Below, one piece after another: positions 45,535-56,959 of a DNA stretch of 64,000 bases. The stretch's first letter is position 1; each line of letters opens with the position of its first letter. The notes under the pieces are model-generated. The model saw only the letters and a program-made list of their open reading frames with translations, did no database searches and was not told the origin of the DNA. Position numbers and translations under genes: made by a program. Source of the stretch: Paramyrothecium sp. XJ0827. Its lineage: Eukaryota; Ascomycota; Sordariomycetes; Hypocreales; Stachybotryaceae. The stretch lies in the NCBI GenBank assembly GCA_020881915.1, contig JAJFPB010000005.1, forward strand, positions 3,782,001-3,846,000, given 5' to 3'.

Positions 45535-48500
45535 AATTCTAGGGCATCCGCCTGGGAGAACACGGGTCTGTGGTAAATTGGAGGAGCAACGTGGTGGTGG
45601 TTATTTACTTCAGCTCGCCATTGCCCCTGTGTGACCGATTAGAGGAGTCTCTCGATGTTGCGCCAAGCCTTGGGGCTTAGAGAATCGTCGTTGGTGGATT
45701 GCGATGGAGACGAGGCGCAGGCGCCGGCAGTTGGGTTGTGTCGGGATGCGATTCGGAAATAGAATCGAAGCAGGACGAGTTGAACAAGACGCAAGACGTC
45801 AAGGATGGGTAGGAAACGAGGGAGCTATGGCAGGGCCTCGGGGCAGATGCAATGCAAATAAACGGCCCTAGTCGTGTGCAACCTAGACGGTGTGCTCAGG
45901 TCACGCAGCGACCTTGCTCAGTTTGGTCGTTGTCGAACCTAAGCGCAGCGCAGCGCAGACGCGCCTCCTCTGGTTCAACCTTGGGTCCTCTGTGTGGGAG
46001 AAAGAGCGGCAGGGTAGCGAGGCACGTCGACCAGTTGGGAATTCGGAACCTCCAGCAAGTGTGCGTGCGCAACGGTAGCGAGGACGGCGGCGGCAGCGGC
46101 TTCAGGGCCGCCAGAAACGGCCTGAAAGCAGGGCAGGGGAGGGGGGGCAGGCGGTTGTGTCTGGAGGATTTTTTTTCCTGCAGTGTTCGAGCGAGCGAGA
46201 AGAATAAGAGAAAATGCGACCAGTGGTGTGCAATGGGCTTTTTCGGCAAATCGAGGAGCTGGGGCTGGGCAAGCAAATGGTGGAAAAGGTACAGGGTCGA
46301 CCAAGTACCCCCCTCCTTGGGAATCGCCGAGTAGAACGTAGCGAGGAGCGACGACAGCGTGTCGTGACTGGGCTGGGGTGGAGTTACAGATGCATAAGGC
46401 GTTTGCGAGCTGACGGGCGTTGCAGCATTGACCCTTTGTGTTTAAGTAAACGGGCCAGTTGTTCGCTCGAATCAATCTGACAGTCAGATTTCGGACGAAA
46501 ACCCGGGATGGGCGGCGGTGGGGGAGAGGACGGGAGGGGAGTGGTGAGGAGGAAGGGGATGAGGAAGGATGACGACGATGGTGATGTTAGGATGAGAAGA
46601 GAGAGAGAGAGAGAGAGACGGAGGGATGGTGGAGCGAATAACTCGAGTTGAGTGCTAGCATGGAGGAACAAGAAGTGTGGGGGAACGAATTAAAGTGGTG
46701 AGGCGGAGAGAAAAGACGGGATGGATGATGGACGACAACGGCGTTTGGAATCTGGCAAGCAAGACCGAGCGGACGCGGGCCCCATCTGGATCCCTTTGAG
46801 CTACTCGGTAAGGTAAGGTAAGGCAGGTAGGGAGCTACGGCAGCAGACAGTTCAGTTCAATCCACTTCCAGTCCAGTCTCCAGTCCCCAGTCCCTCCTCG
46901 TCTGGTTCAGTTCCCCGGCTCCCACCTCCGACTAAGCCTCAACTTACTGCCGTGTGGATCGTCCAGGGGACATGCCTACCTCAGACTAGCATCGACCACG
47001 ACGGCTACTGACTTACAGCGCGGCGCCGTAATACCCTACCGTGCAGAGACAGGCTTTCGCTGCCACGCACACAGAGACAGGGAACAGCTGGCGGCGCCAG
47101 CCGCAGCGAGGGCCCTCCCACCCCCCCAGTCCATGGACGCTTTAGGTAAAGGAACTATCTGCAGTTCCCTCCCCCCGCGTGGCCAATCACGGCCCGTCGA
47201 GTATCTTGGCTCGCCCTGCCACTGGCTGACATCCCAGACTTGGGGGCTCCAAACACCTGCATCTGTGCTTCTAACGTGCTCGCTCTAGACTAGAAATCCT
47301 GAGCTAACCTTGCCGTATTTACCTTTAGCTTCACCCATCGCCTGTTCGAGGTTGGGGTAAGGTAGGTAGATGAGGTGGTATCAACGCCCACCCAAAGATG
47401 CCCGCGCCGTATCATGGCCATGGTATGGCAGTATCTCCCCGGGTACTCGCTGTCTCTCCGAGCCCTCTTTTCATTACCTTCAACACCTGGCCTTGCCTGG
47501 CATAAGGCCAAGTAGTATGACTACCTCTGTACCTACTGCGCCTACCTTACCTTAGTGCGCTTTAAGCTAAGGTAGCGTCGGGCTGGGGCGGCACTTGGCT
47601 TCTGCTGCTTGTTGACTCTAGATCCTCGCCGCAATCTCAATCCTACGCGCAACGGGCGAGCCCAATCTACGATCGCGCTACCCGCTAACCGCACCTGTCA
47701 AGGCCGGCATGATGAACCCGAGCGTCTCATTTTCCCTCGTCCTCGTCCTCCTCCTGCGAGGCGTGTCTTGGTCAGGAAGACCCTTGCTGTGCCTGCCAGC
47801 GAGTAAGGTGAGGTAGGCAGAGGCAGGCAAAGTCGAAGAAAGGCATCGTTTCCAACGCCCCACCACTCACACCTCACCAACGCCGCACATATAAGACATG
47901 ACGAAGCGTGCCAAATTCGTCCACAAAATGAGACCTCCATGCACGAAAGTACCTCGACCACCTACCACTCCTGGTGTCTAATGAGGCGTGCTGGGAACCA
48001 CGAGCTGGGATAAGCAGCTGTCAATGCACGCCGCTGACGATGCTGGGCCCTCCATTTCGGTCGACCTGATGTTCCCTTTTTTGTGTCCAAGGGTCGCCCC
48101 CAAGATTCCGTTCGAGTAAGGTAGCGAGGAAAGACAGGTAGGGGTAAATTAAGATGCCCCAGCCAAATAAACTCTCTGCCTGCGATCCATTGGCAATTCG
48201 CGCCGCACCATCCATGCATGTTTCCGAACTGCAGCACGCACCCTCACCGTTTGCCACTCGTTCGCGGGCTTTTCCGTCCTGCCTTCATCCACTTCCCATT
48301 CTTTCTGCTCTCTCCCTCCACACGACGGCTTGCCCAAACCCCACTCTCCTACCTCTGTATCTCAGCCGCATTTCTGCTCCGCGCTGGCCGCTCCTCCACA
48401 GCGCGGATGGAGCCCCAGCGCCGGTGCAGAGGCTAGTGAGGACAAACCTCGGCTTGTTTGAGGCATTGGGCAACGACGCGGCTCGGCACTTCGGCCAAGC

Positions 48501-48654
48501 TCCGGCATCGCTGGCGTAGCCGTAGTCTGGGAACTTCTTGATAATTTTCTCAACGAAATCGACGCCGGCCGTACGCTTTCATTAACTCGCAAAGTCATTG
48601 AAATTAGCCTTGTACCCGCCTCGTATATCCTCATTACCGCTACCAAAGTTTAAG
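45535..48654. other. 3.1-kb non-coding region between C2H2 and ADH genes
   Basis: This is the largest gene-free stretch of the window, between divergent starts. It holds a GA microsatellite (46599-46618), a G-rich tract near 46133-46153, repeated GGTAAGGTAAGG-type words (46807-46823, 47356-47368) and pyrimidine-rich tracts before the ADH gene. Short ORFs occur on both strands without domains. Confidence 0.55.
46599..46618 (+). repeat. (GA)10 microsatellite
   Basis: Ten perfect GA units lie in the upstream region of the C2H2 gene. Confidence 0.95.
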
Positions 48655-50171
48655 ATGGCAGCACAGGACACAATGAAGGCCGTGGTCTTCGACGGCCCCT
48701 ACCAAATCTCGGTCCAGGACCGACCTGTCCCAAAGCGTACGACACGGACACCTGCTCCACTTACATGCCTCGACGATGCAGCGAATGCTGATGCACAACA
48801 GTGCTAGATGATCGCGACATAATCGTCAAGGTGTCGGCGACTGCACTTTGCGGATCGTAAGTAATTCATAAATTATTAGAACCGGTTTCCTGGAAATTGC
48901 ACTTGACGACCACGGCATCTGACTGAAACAACCTAGTGAGCTGCACGTCTTCCGCGGCCTTGAAACGACCGAGCCTGGCTTCATCATGGGCCATGAGTTT
49001 ACTGGTACTGTGGTCCAGGCCGGTCCGGATGTCAAGACAGTCAAAATCGGTGACAAGGTCGTGTCTCCTTTTACGGTATCATGGTAGGTCTTGGACACAA
49101 GTCACTGTTCTATTCCAGAGTATGAGCTAATCGGTGTAGCGGTACATGCTTCTACTGCCGAAATGGCTTGATGTCTCGCTGTGTCGAGAGCCTGCTGTTC
49201 GGCTCGAAGAAGCTCGACGGGGCACAGGCCGAGTACGTCAGAGTTCCTCACGCGGACGGCACCGTCATGAAGGCGCCTTCAAGCATTTCTGACAAGGCTC
49301 TCATCCTCATGGCGGACATCTTTCCCACGGGATTCTATGGCGTGAAAAGCGCCGTGTCATTGTGCCCCAATGTCAATGTACAAGAGTCGACCATTGTCAT
49401 TGTGGGATGCGGCCCCGTCGGCCTCTGCGCCGTCATTTCCGCCCTTGACCTTGGGGCGAAACATGTCTTCGCCATTGACAGCATAGACAGCCGCCTGGAC
49501 GTGGCTCGCAACCTTGGCGCGGAGCCATTGAATTTTGCAACGGACAAGGACGGCATGGTGGCACGGATTCTGGAGGTGACCGATGGCCGAGGGGCCGATA
49601 TGGTGGTTGAAGTGGTTGGAAACTCTCCCGCTCTGAGAACTGCGTTTGACCTCGTCCGCCCATTCGGAGCCATCAGCAGCATCGGCGTGCACAATGCAGA
49701 GGTAAGTTGCCGAGTAGCGTGAATACTCTTGTTGGGTTGTTGCTGACGCATCCAGATCCCATGGACAGGTAACGACGGCTATGGGTAAGCGAGCAAGTTT
49801 GGTTTGGGAAGTGAATTGATGCTCACAGCGCACAGAAAAAACCTGCGTCTGCAAATGGGCCGCTGTCCCGTGCGACAAGTATTTGCCGAGTCCCTGTCAC
49901 TGCTAGAAAAGAAGCAGGACCTACTCGGGTTTGTCTACCCCCATTCTCTTTCCCTATTGCCCTTTCACGCCCTCAAAGCCAGGCTCTGTCCTCTAAAGCA
50001 TGCTTTGTGTCGCTTTGACTGGCAAGCAGAGCTGGTAGCTCTCCAGGAACGACTGCTGACCTATGATGATCTAGTTTCATGTTTGAGAATGAAATGGCCC
50101 TGTCGGAGGCAGTAGAGGGTTACAGGCTTTTCGAGAATAGGCAAGTTCAGAAGGTCGTCTTTATCCCGTAG
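48655..50171 (+). CDS. Zinc-dependent medium-chain alcohol dehydrogenase
   Basis: This NAD(P)-dependent oxidoreductase belongs to the GroES-like/MDR family. Seven exons (48655..48736, 48802..48856, 48937..49083, 49140..49701, 49756..49784, 49836..49928, 50075..50171) give 354 aa. The catalytic zinc ligands are Cys44 (ALCGSELH) and His65-Glu66 (IMGHEFTG). The structural zinc site is Cys95, Cys98, Cys101 and Cys109. The Rossmann motif is VGCGPVGL (from 183), with Asp208 after the second strand favouring NAD. No mitochondrial presequence is seen. The substrate cannot be told from sequence; sequence flavour is near formaldehyde/threonine-dehydrogenase-like MDRs. Two in-frame Met codons lie at the start (residues 1 and 7). 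The stop is 40 bp from the convergent Sen15 stop. Confidence 0.9.
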
Positions 50172-50211
50172 AGGCGTAGTTCAGGTAGAGGCCACTCGAC
50201 TGCGTCGTAGC

Positions 50212-50631
50212 CTAGTTCTGCCGAGGCTTGACCATACCCTCGTGCATCAGGTAGTAGACTACGGTAGAGTCGTTATGAAGCATGGCTAGCACGAGCCTTT
50301 TGCCCCGTGGCTTGGTGTCCTTGATGGAGTCGAAGACGTGGGAGAAGTTGGCGATGGACCACGACTCGGCAGGGTGCACGGCGAGCACCCACTCCTCCTC
50401 CGGTGCGTGATAGGGCTGCTCGCCTGCAGGGCGGTTTGGGTCTGACAGCGCGGCGATCTGGTCATCCGGGTGTAGGTAGAGCAGCTTAGGCGGTAGGCCC
50501 TTGATCAATGGCCGAGAGTGGCCGTGAGCAGCATCAAAAACCTCTACGTTGGTCCAGTCATGCTGATCGCACAAATTTTTTACCACGGCCGCAGTGACAT
50601 TCTGAATGGAGATGTCTCTTGGTGTGGTCAT
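50212..50631 (-). CDS. SEN15: tRNA-splicing endonuclease subunit Sen15
   Basis: This is a structural subunit of the heterotetrameric tRNA intron endonuclease (Sen2-Sen34-Sen15-Sen54). The gene is intronless, 139 aa. The C-terminus LVLAMLHNDSTVVYYLMHEG followed by MVKPRQN is diagnostic for fungal Sen15. Upstream, EEEWVLAVHPAESWSIANFS and the short N-terminal helix (NVTAAVVKNLCDQHDW) fit the family. The catalytic His/Lys/Tyr set of Sen2/Sen34 is not expected here. I chose the ATG at 50631 (MTTPRDISIQ); the frame stays open further upstream but without an ATG. Confidence 0.92.
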   Translation of the reverse strand: MTTPRDISIQNVTAAVVKNLCDQHDWTNVEVFDAAHGHSRPLIKGLPPKLLYLHPDDQIAALSDPNRPAGEQPYHAPEEEWVLAVHPAESWSIANFSHVFDSIKDTKPRGKRLVLAMLHNDSTVVYYLMHEGMVKPRQN

Positions 50632-51557
50632 GGTGATTGGTGACGCTGGTTTGACCAGGGACACAAGGTAACTTTGTTGTTAGTGGAGATAAAGTGATAA
50701 ATTATCACGAAGGACGATTGATGACGATATTTTCCGCGGCAGGATATGTTTACAGTAGATACTTTTTTTTAGTCGAGTTTTCAGAACACCACTACCTAAG
50801 GCAAGGTAGATCGGTAGCGGCAAGCCATGCTCCATGGCAAGTTTGCCCGACCCTTTCCCGCTCCAACTCCAAAGGGACGCGAGTCGGACCCATCAGGAGC
50901 TTCTCAACCTAAAATCAAGTCCGTGTTTATGTTTACGCTCCGCAGTGGCATCTTGGTTTCGTCCCGAATTCCGCGAAAGAGGGCCGATCGCTTCTCGTTT
51001 TTCGCTGCGTCGTACTTCGTACCTCGCCAAGGCCTCTTCCGCGCAATCGAGAATGTATGATGCGGTATGCGACAGGCGACTTCGCCACCCGCTGCGGATT
51101 GCGTCTCGAAGGGAGGCTCGGCGAATCAAGCGAGGCGTAGACCGGTCTTTGGGCTAAGACCCCGGCGGTCGTTAACCTGATTCAGACCACTAGCCGTACT
51201 TTATTTCCTTGGTAACTTTTTTAAATGAGAACGAGCGAGGGAACGATGCCCCCCCGAATTTACGGTACGGTACCGCCCTTGCTGCCAATACGCGTATGGG
51301 ACACTCTCGCATAATACGGTACCGTAGGTCATAGCAGCATGCTTTTGCTCAAAAGGGTCAGCGTACCGGGCAGAACATAGGACGAGGACCATCCACATTT
51401 TGTCTTTCTGCCTCCTCTTTCCCTTTGCATCTTCCACGTCGTTTGCGATATCTGTTTTCCACACCTCCTCTCCTTTAATACGCCGACCTTACGTGCGTGA
51501 TCATCCACTCCGGTTCAGGCTCTTGTTTGGGAAGCATTGGATCATCCCCGGGCCGCG
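50632..51557. other. Divergent promoter region SEN15 / DUF2985 gene
   Basis: These 926 bp contain GGTACC-type palindromes (CGGTACGGTACCG near 51263-51275; TACGGTACCGTA 51315-51326) and a pyrimidine-rich tract (51400-51475) where transcription of the DUF2985 gene may start. Confidence 0.5.
51315..51326. repeat. 12-bp perfect palindrome TACGGTACCGTA
   Basis: A perfect palindrome lies in the SEN15/DUF2985 divergent promoter. A related CGGTACGGTACCG lies 40 bp away. Confidence 0.8.
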
Positions 51558-52930
51558 ATGCCAACTCCTACCCATGGCAACGACGTAGAGCCATTCCCCG
51601 TTCTCGATTCCAGCCATGTCCACGATGTGGCTCATACCAATGGCGGACACCCCGCCAACCGCGCCGCCGCGTCTTCGTCTATAAGCAGCCGGATCCGCGG
51701 CCTCTCGGGGGGCTTCGAACACTCCAACCCCCCTGAGGGATTCATGGCCGCGACCAGCGACATTGCATCATCCATCATCGAGCTCCCCGCTACCAGTGCA
51801 ACGCCTGCCGCTCAAGCAGGCGCGCACACCTCGTCCACGGTTCGACACGATCCTCATGCGTCGCCGCAGCCAACACGTGCGATAGACTCGCCAACCGGAT
51901 CTGAAAAGACCCAGGGCCGCGATGTAGATGCCATCAGCTCGCACTCTGTGACGGCGATGGGGTCCGCCGACAAACCGCCTGGCACTGCGCCCTTCGAAAA
52001 TGGCTATCACTTTCCTCCCAAACATACGTTTGCGCACTCGACGAAACTGGGTGCCGTCGCCTTCTGGAAGTACTTCCTCACGCCGATGGGGTTCTGCACA
52101 ACTATTTACGGCCTCAATGTCGTGGCATGGGGTGGCATGCTGTTTCTGTTGCTCTGCAACGCATGTACGTCACATCAAACTCCTTACTGTCCCTTTACTT
52201 TTTGCTGACATGCTTCCTTTTAGCCCCCGCGATGTGTTACCCAACCTGCAACGACATCAACTCACCCAGGCGCAAATGGATCGAATGGGACTCACAAATT
52301 CTCAACGCACTCTTCTGCGTTACAGGCTTTGGACTGGCGCCATGGCGGTTTAGAGATCTTTACTACCTGATGCAATATCGAATTCAGCACAAGGAGATAG
52401 CGTTGCGACGTCTTGCCGGCATCAACCGCGGGTGGTTTCGTCTCCCAGGATCAACAGAGCTGCCGGTGGAACTTGGACCTGGAAACATAGACTCGACTGC
52501 GAATCGCCCGGACCCAGCTACAATTCCATTCCCGGAAAAGATGATCCCCGACGCACCGCGAACAGGAAAGCGCGCCCGAGCCACCAAAGTTTGGAAACTG
52601 GACGCCGTCATCTGGCTCATGGTCTGGAACACCATCTTCCAAGCCTTCCTGGCCGGGTTCATGTGGGGTATGAACCGCTACGACCGACCCAGCTGGACGA
52701 CGGGACTTTTCATCGCTCTCGCATTTGGCGTCGCTGGCGTCGCCGGCATCATGATGTTCTTAGAAGGCAAGGCCGTCAAGGCGGTGGAGGGCGTCCCCAT
52801 CAGCGATGAGGACGTGGAGCGACTCAGGAGAGATTCGGAACAAGGAATATGGCATTACAATAATATCAAGGATAAAGAGTTGAAAGAGAAGGAGAAGGAG
52901 AAAATGAAGGGCGGCCAGGGCAGTAAATAA
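51558..52930 (+). CDS. DUF2985/PLAC8-like membrane protein
   Basis: Exons are 51558..52164 and 52224..52930, giving 437 aa. The N-terminal 165 residues are Ser/Ala/Pro/His-rich and disordered. One hydrophobic helix lies at about 168-203, then the DUF2985 signature (CYPTCNDINSPRRKWIEWDS, QILNALFCVTGFGLAPWRFR, DLYYLMQYR) at about 207-255. Two more transmembrane helices follow (326-349, 360-382) and a Lys/Glu-rich C-terminal tail. This fungal family is sometimes labelled alpha-L-rhamnosidase C in databases, but no glycosidase domain is visible and that name should not be trusted. It is likely a plasma-membrane or endomembrane protein of unknown role. Confidence 0.88.
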
Positions 52931-53794
52931 GCCTGTGCATGAGCCAGCATCTTTCAGGGTGTGGCCACTTTACTATACCTTAAATAGATATCCTGTATAT
53001 TTCAATGTATAAAACATGATAGTAATTTGCGCCTGGAAGGAGACGGGAGTGAATGGGTGTGTGTGTTACGTGCAGATGCGGGCAACCTTTTGCCTTCGCC
53101 TGATGATACATTCTAGAGGCTCCATGCTGGCCAAATAGGTAAGGTATCTCAAGTAACTCCTACAGCGGAGGCCGAGTGCAGGTTTTCCAAAAGCAGGAAC
53201 CGAGACGCTACCTGGTGAGTTCTCAGCGCGCAGACCCTCACTCAGAGCTCTGGCGGGACACACGGCGTCAAACGTTCCAATCTTGCCCCGAGGCAACCGG
53301 TGCCTTCTCATCTGACATGCGCATTGCATTGCATTGCTTGCAGCCATCAAGTCCGACCCTAAGCTTGCTATCACGGACAAGTCGATCCCCCGGGGAGAGC
53401 CCAGTGGTGTGGTCCGCGGTCCCCTCACGAGTCACTAGTCATGCCCCTCCCACTGCGCTAACACGGCAGCAGCCCGCCCACCATTAACCAGCACCTGGTC
53501 CGTTCCCGCCGCCTCGCCCTCCCGGGGAGCCCAGGCCTACCTTAGCCTAAGCATCTATATACCTAGACGGGCTCCCAAGCTTTTGACCTCGTTACTACCG
53601 ACTCTTCCCCTTCCATTCCCTGGCCAAGCCTCTCCCATCACCTCCCGAGCAAAAAAAAAAAAAGACGAGACGCAAGCGTGGCGCTCGAGCGACTCCCAGT
53701 CTCATCGTTTCCCGCCAGTGGATTTTGCTCCTGAGCAACCGAAAGCAAAGCAAGACAGGACGCGGCAAACGGGTGCTGCCGGGGAACGACCACC
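52931..53794. other. Intergenic, DUF2985 gene / Yippee gene
   Basis: These 864 bp include a 13-A run at 53651-53663, about 130 bp before the Yippee ATG, and CCTACCTTAGCC-type words near 53537. No gene is supported. Confidence 0.5.
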
Positions 53795-54283
53795 ATGGGC
53801 TTGGCTTACAACACCTACCTCAGCAGCAGCAAGATCTACGGCTGCAAGACGTGCAAAGCCCACCTCGCCAACCATGAAGACATCATGAGCCGGGTAAGTC
53901 CAGATCTCGCAAGAAACCGCCCACCTCCCTTCTTTCATTTCTCGGCTTTGCCCTTCCCTCCGCCAGCCCTCTCTCAAGCGTTTCCCGTGCACATCCACCA
54001 TTCACCGGCGCCCTCCCCCCGCTGACGCAATCGGCCTTGGCCCTCACAGAACTTCCGCGGCCAGCACGGCAAGGCCTTCCTCTTCCACAGCGTCGTCAAC
54101 ATCGACGCCGGCGAGCCCAACGAGCGCAACATGACGACGGGCCGCCACATCGTCCGCGACATCGCCTGCCGCCAGTGCAAGGAGACGGTTGGCTGGAAGT
54201 ACGATAAGGCGTACGAAAGCTCCGAGAAGTACAAGGAGGGCAAGTTCATCCTCGAGGCCGAGCTGCTCTGCAACGTCACCTAG
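53795..54283 (+). CDS. Yippee-like zinc-binding protein
   Basis: This is a small conserved eukaryotic Yippee/Moh1-type protein with a β-tent fold related to Mis18 and cereblon CULT domains. Exons are 53795..53893 and 54050..54283, giving 110 aa, the usual size. The zinc site is two CxxC knuckles: Cys17-Cys20 (YGCKTCKAHL) and Cys73-Cys76 (DIACRQCKETVGW). The other hallmarks are NFRGQHGKAFLF, GRHIVRDIAC and the C-terminal KYKEGKFILEAELL. Fungal Moh1 has been linked to stationary-phase survival; the molecular role is unclear. It is convergent with the SLC35F6-like gene. Confidence 0.95.
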
Positions 54284-54720
54284 TGCTTGCTGCACCCTCG
54301 AATGCTACGTTTGGCTATTGCTCTCCCTTCGCGGGCGTGGCCTCTCGTCTCTCTTCTGTCTCTTTCCTTTCATCTGCCAGGCGTTGTTGGATAAACAATT
54401 GGGATTTATCAAGGACTCTCGGAGAGTAAACTGCTGCGCCTTGTTTTTGCCAGCGGCGCTTTGTTGGGCGTTTTTCTGGGATTGCGACGGTCTGATGTAT
54501 TTGTACGAAGTAAACATGATCAACAATGCAGGATAACCAAACATCTATTCCTGCCATAATGCGCTGTCCTCGTGTCTGTATGCATCTAATCCACAAACCG
54601 CAACATAATCACCAGATCCGTGCACCAATCCATTGCGCCATTACCACCAAGAAATGTATCCTTCTCGCATGTGAATAAGTCAAAAATAGATCCCACTTCC
54701 ATCTCCAGCAGACCCGCCGT
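54284..54720. other. Convergent 3' flanks, Yippee / SLC35F6-like gene
   Basis: These 437 bp hold only 3' UTR-like sequence. Confidence 0.5.
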
Positions 54721-56104
54721 CTAGTGATGCTCGATGGGTTCTTCGGGCAGCAGCGATTCTGTTTCAGACTCGTCGTCGCGGACCTGAAGCGACTTGAGGG
54801 GTGGCTGCACGATTCCGTTGAAGACGAATGTCGCATAGACCAGGATGGCGAAACCCAATACCTGAAGCCACTTGAACCGCTCCCATCCAAGGCCAAGGGA
54901 CACGATCCAGATGAACAGGGTGCGGCATGTGTCAATGGTGGATCGCGCAGTCGCGCTGACGCTCCGGGTTACGGAGAGGCCAAAGAAGTTGAAACCACTG
55001 CGATTCATGTCAGTAACCTGAAGCTAGAAAAACACTTATGCTCGCGGACGTGGTCTTACCCGATGCTGATCATGATGAGAATGCTCGAGATGGCGAGCTC
55101 TCGGTTCGTCGAAATCTGTCGCCAGCCTTCCTTCATGTCAAAGATGCCGTATCTGCCGGCATCGGTTCGGCCAATGGTAAGGTGGAGCACAATCATGACA
55201 AGCACGGTGGTGATGAAGCCAAAAATGCCCTCCCAGCCCACCACGTTGATGGGTGCAATGGGCGAGTTCTCGAGGATCCACTCCTCGAGGACGAACTGCG
55301 TGGCGGTGAAGATTTGGGCGCCAGCAATCAACAGGACTCCAACAACGGCCATTGCGGCGCTGGACATGCCTTCATCGTGTCCCTCGCTTCCTTCAAGATC
55401 CAGCTTGGACGTCACGGGCTTGTCGGGCCAGATGGCGCCGGCAAGACCGACGACTGCGACGCCGAGGACCACGCCGACCAGAGACAGCCACTGGTACAGG
55501 TGCAGCCGCCTGCGCAGGAAGACGACGCTGAAAATGCCGACGAACAGCACCAGGGCGCCCCGGGTCATCTGGTAAATGGACGCAGCGACGAGCAGCAGGC
55601 CCGCGTTCATGAGGGTGGTGGCGAGGTTGTCGCAAATGGCGGGCAGGGCAAGCAAGAGGACTCTCCAGCCGCGGAGAACCGACCGCGATTTGGCCTTGCG
55701 AGTACCATCGACATCGTCGTCTACGGCATCGGGGTTTTCGGTGGTGCTGACGGCCTCGTAGCCGCCGTTCTGCGGCGAAGACGAGGAAGAGCCGAAACGG
55801 ATACGACGGTACAGAGCCATGGCACCAACGACGAGCCAGCATCCCATCTCGCCGACGAACATCTGCGCGCTCTGCAGAACTGGCTGCTCGAACCGAACAT
55901 GCTTCCTCGGGTTGGGGTTATCGCAATTACGCACACATTGGTTGTCCTAGACAAGACCGTCAGCTTTCTGGCCGGTCTCCTTTCCCTTCACATGCACACG
56001 GCTGGACAATCTCTACACACCTGGTACTTAGTCAATAAGGTGTTGCAGACGCCGGTCAGCAGCATCATTGCCACCAGGAACGGGACGATTGCGCGGGACG
56101 GCAT
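54721..56104 (-). CDS. SLC35F6-like drug/metabolite-transporter family protein
   Basis: This multi-pass membrane transporter belongs to the nucleotide-sugar/DMT superfamily and is close to SLC35F6. Exons (minus strand) are 56021..56104, 55060..55946 and 54721..54997, giving 415 aa. About ten hydrophobic helices are visible, starting with VPFLVAMMLLTGVCNTLL. The hallmark stretch is PAICDNLATTLMNAGLLLVA followed by SIYQMTRGALVLFVGIFSVV (the EamA-type helix pair). Later come FTATQFVLEEWIL and SVTRSVSATARSTIDTCRTL. A Ser/acid-rich loop (about 75-115) and an acidic C-terminal tail (DDESETESLLPEEPIEHH, with a dileucine-like ESLLPEE signal) suggest lysosomal/vacuolar or Golgi sorting. The substrate is unknown. 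A 364-aa ORF on the opposite strand is a shadow. Confidence 0.87.
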
Positions 56105-56755
56105 GGCGGGCAGGACGAGGCGCAGGGTGTGAGCAGCACCCCGTGAAACTTGTCGGTCGAACGGTTCGCTGGACGAGCAATTGAGAGTGATTGAGACGAG
56201 AACAGGGAGTTGTGCGAGGAGAGTTCAGGAAGCTGCTCGTAGGCACCAGCTCGGAAGACAGGACGCTGGGACAGGCTGAGCCATCAGGGTTCGGGGGAGG
56301 ATATGACACACCTCATCCGGTGCCTCAGGACGATCGGTGCTAAGCTTCGTGGCTGGGGGAGCGATAAGCAGCGTCTGGGGGGGGCAGATAAGGCGCCTCG
56401 GGACCCGGAGCTCGGGCGGGATCCACTAACTGGTCACGCTGCCTTAGCGGCTGTGCCCGCACCAACCTGGAAGTTACGGCATTCAAGGACAGTTGGCATC
56501 TGTTTCCTGCAGGCCGAAAGTTTCAAAGCCAGCTGTACGGATTTTTTTTACTGGAAGCTGTTAAGACGGTAACCCTTTGGCGCAGTCACCAACAAGAGGC
56601 ACGCACTCTTGATTGTGGTCGGTCAGATGGATCACGCCGTCAACAGGGTACCAATTACCCTCCCCCCTCGCATCTCCACACTCTGTATTGAGCCGAGCAC
56701 GTGCCCATTTTCCTCGCCTTTCCTGGGGAAGCTGCCGAAGTGCCATCCATAATTC

Positions 56756-56770
56756 GGTACCTGAGGTACC
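56756..56770. repeat. GGTACCT-G-AGGTACC inverted repeat
   Basis: A perfect 7-bp inverted repeat around one base. TACCTGAGGTA also occurs at 15088-15098, and a close match lies at 22486-22496. Confidence 0.8.
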
Positions 56771-56800
56771 CCTTCCATTCCATAAGACAAGTAAGTATAC

Positions 56801-56830
56801 CTTGCCTTGCCTTGCCTTGCCTTGCCTTGC
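56801..56830 (+). repeat. (CTTGC)6 pentanucleotide microsatellite
   Basis: Six perfect CTTGC units are followed by GTTGG. Confidence 0.95.
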
Positions 56831-56865
56831 GTTGGTACCTAGCAACACACCCACCGTATTTTAAA

Positions 56866-56959
56866 GGGGATAAAACAGTAATATCACCGTTTTAATCACT
56901 GTAAGGCCAAAGATAATACTATTCAGGGATCAAATCGGTGATATCAGTGTGTTATCCCT
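56866..56959. repeat. 94-bp element with imperfect 24-bp terminal inverted repeats
   Basis: The left arm 56866-56889 begins GGGGATAAAAC and ends ATATCACCG. The right arm 56936-56959 is its inverted counterpart (CGGTGATAT...TTATCCCT). I count 20 matches in 24 positions. The 46-bp centre is AT-rich and non-coding. No clear target-site duplication flanks it. It could be a short MITE-like remnant, a hairpin or a compound protein-binding site. Confidence 0.65.

Noticed and set aside
44588..45634. 348-aa plus-strand ORF
   Set aside because: It lies fully antisense to the C2H2 regulator, has no domain, and arises from Ser/Pro/Asp-rich codons on the other strand.
55038..56132. 364-aa plus-strand ORF
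   Set aside because: It is antisense to the SLC35F6-like gene. Its His/Asp/Gly-rich composition is that of a codon shadow of hydrophobic helices, and it has no family match.
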